DNA of 64,000 bases from NCBI GenBank assembly GCA_946184295.1, contig CAMHEZ010000005.1:1-64000 (forward strand), in the 5' to 3' direction. Below, piece after piece: positions 62,801 through 64,000 of the stretch; within the stretch, counting starts at the first letter, position 1; the number at the start of each line of letters is the position of its first letter. The DNA comes from an uncultured Clostridia bacterium. Lineage in GTDB: Bacteria; Bacillota; Clostridia; Oscillospirales; Acutalibacteraceae. Position numbers and translations under genes: made by a program. The notes under the pieces were generated by a model. The model was not told where the DNA came from. It did no database searches and saw only the letters and a program-made list of their open reading frames with translations.

Positions 62801-64000
62801 ATGAAAATTCTCGTTATCAACGCAGGCAGCTCGTCGCTCAAGTATCAGCTCATTGACATGGACAACGAGCAGGTCATCGCAAAGGGTCTTTGCGAACGAA
62901 TCGGCATCGAGGGCAGCAAGCTGACCCACAAGGTGAACGGCCAGTCCTATGTGACGGAAGTTCCCATGACCAATCACACCGAAGCCTTTAATGCCGTCAA
63001 GGACGCGCTCACCTCCGGTGAAGGCAAAGTCGTGGACAATCTGAGCGATATTTCCGCGCTGGGTCACCGCGTCGTGCAGGGCGGCGACAAGTTCAAGGAT
63101 TCCTGCCTCATCACTGATGACGTCATCGAAGGTATCCGCGAGCTCAGCCCGCTGGCACCGCTCCACAATCCCGCCCACATTCAGGGCATTGAGGCCGCTG
63201 TGGACGTATTCGGCAAGGACGTGCCGCAGGTTGCCGTGTTCGATACCTCCTTCCACTCCACCATGCCCGCTGAGGCCTACACCTTCGGCGTTCCCTATGA
63301 GTATTATGAAAAGTACGCCATCCGCCGCTACGGCTTTCACGGCACCAGCCACCGCTATGTGACCGGCCGCTGCCTGGAACTGCTCGGCAAGGCCGACAAT
63401 CCCGCCGGCACCAAGATCATCAACTGCCACCTCGGCAACGGTTCTTCCATCTCCGCTGTCAAGGACGGCAAGGTCATCGACACCTCGATGGGTCTGACGC
63501 CCCTCGACGGCTTCATCATGGGCACCCGCTCGGGTTCGCTCGACCCGTCGGTTGTCACCTTCATCATGGAGAAGGAAGGCCTGACCCCCGCCGAAATGGA
63601 CAATATTCTCAACAAGAAATCGGGTCTGCTGGGTCTTTCCGGCGTGTCCAGCGATGACCGCGACGTCACCGCCGCCGCGCAGGAGGGCAATGAGAGAGCC
63701 ATTCTCGCCCACAAGATTCTGGAATATCAGATCGCCAAGTTCATCGGCAGCTACTATGTCGCACTCGGCGGCATGGATGCGCTGGTCTTCACCGCCGGTA
63801 TCGGCGAGAATCAGACGCTGCACCGTTCCCGCATCTGCCACTACCTCGAGTGCCTCGGCGTCGAGCTGGATGAGGAAGTCAACGCCGCAACCCACGGCAA
63901 GGAGATGGAGCTTTCCACCCCCGAAAGCAAGGTCAAGGTGTATGTCATTCCCACCGATGAGGAAATGGTCATCGCCCGCGACACCAAGGACATTGTTGAA
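62801..64000 (+). CDS. ackA: Acetate kinase AckA (3' end cut by window edge)
   Basis: Makes ATP and acetate from acetyl phosphate. The 400 codons visible have no stop. Usual AckA is about 400 residues, so only a few residues should be missing. Features: ILVINAGSSSLKYQLID, ALGHRVVQGGDKF, PLAPLHNPAHIQGI, VAVFDTSFHSTMPAEAYTFGVP, YGFHGTSHRYV, CHLGNGSSISAVKDGKVIDTSMG, GFIMGTRSGSLDPSVV and FTAGIGEN. AAGGAGA lies 8 nt before the ATG. A leader of about 135 nt separates it from its promoter. No pta gene is visible upstream. Confidence 0.96.
   Translation, partial: MKILVINAGSSSLKYQLIDMDNEQVIAKGLCERIGIEGSKLTHKVNGQSYVTEVPMTNHTEAFNAVKDALTSGEGKVVDNLSDISALGHRVVQGGDKFKDSCLITDDVIEGIRELSPLAPLHNPAHIQGIEAAVDVFGKDVPQVAVFDTSFHSTMPAEAYTFGVPYEYYEKYAIRRYGFHGTSHRYVTGRCLELLGKADNPAGTKIINCHLGNGSSISAVKDGKVIDTSMGLTPLDGFIMGTRSGSLDPSVVTFIMEKEGLTPAEMDNILNKKSGLLGLSGVSSDDRDVTAAAQEGNERAILAHKILEYQIAKFIGSYYVALGGMDALVFTAGIGENQTLHRSRICHYLECLGVELDEEVNAATHGKEMELSTPESKVKVYVIPTDEEMVIARDTKDIVE

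Overview
The window looks like chromosomal DNA of a spore-forming, low-oxygen Firmicute of the class Clostridia, most likely a gut Oscillospiraceae/Ruminococcaceae-type organism. The evidence is an almost complete sigG, a yunB gene, a possible late-sporulation small protein, a leucine T-box, a 2x[4Fe-4S] ferredoxin, acetate kinase, several c-di-GMP proteins, maltodextrin-use genes and strong AAGGAGG-type ribosome sites. No rRNA, tRNA, prophage, insertion sequence or CRISPR array is visible. Species assignment is inference.

Layout. 1-9.2 kb: a small membrane protein, a membrane GGDEF-EAL phosphodiesterase, a tiny Cys-rich protein, a purine permease, a 1000-residue TPR protein and a CarD-type regulator. 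9.4-16.8 kb (minus strand): recG-fakA, an orphan peptide-binding lipoprotein, ymdB and a sugar isomerase-like TIM barrel. 17-26.9 kb: yihY with a pseudo-STAND/TPR/GAF/GGDEF protein, sigG, tspO, ligA, yunB and an AbrB/PIN toxin-antitoxin pair. 27-35 kb (minus): malE-malF-malG and malQ-glgP, which together import and break down maltodextrins; a secreted GH13 lipoprotein at 46.6-48.4 kb probably feeds them. 35-42 kb: an ABC-F protein, a small protein with a structured leader, a flavin reductase, a YwaF-like protein, murD and an Rpn-family nuclease. 42.4-46.3 kb (plus): potABCD for polyamine uptake. 48.9-51 kb: a leucine T-box and leuA. 51-64 kb: two GT8 glycosyltransferases, a TtcA-like protein, rsmI-trmN6, ferredoxin, a DUF1015 protein, two acidic-tailed proteins, an HD-GYP protein, tmcAL and ackA (running off the right edge).

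The most unusual material is non-coding. A 130-160 bp element made of short palindromes occurs nine times, mostly in one orientation and often abutting the stop codon of a minus-strand gene. A cluster of GGTATACGA motifs, including a perfect 30-bp palindrome, sits upstream of the leuA promoter. A 12-bp-arm hairpin overlaps the tspO ribosome site, and overlapping divergent promoters serve tmcAL and ackA. c-di-GMP signalling is well represented: one predicted cyclase, one predicted EAL phosphodiesterase with a dead GGDEF, and one HD-GYP protein with a GYL variant.

Promoters were found by eye as -35/-10 pairs with 16-18 bp spacing. Many genes appear to start with TTG, judged from the position of the ribosome site; these starts are inferences.
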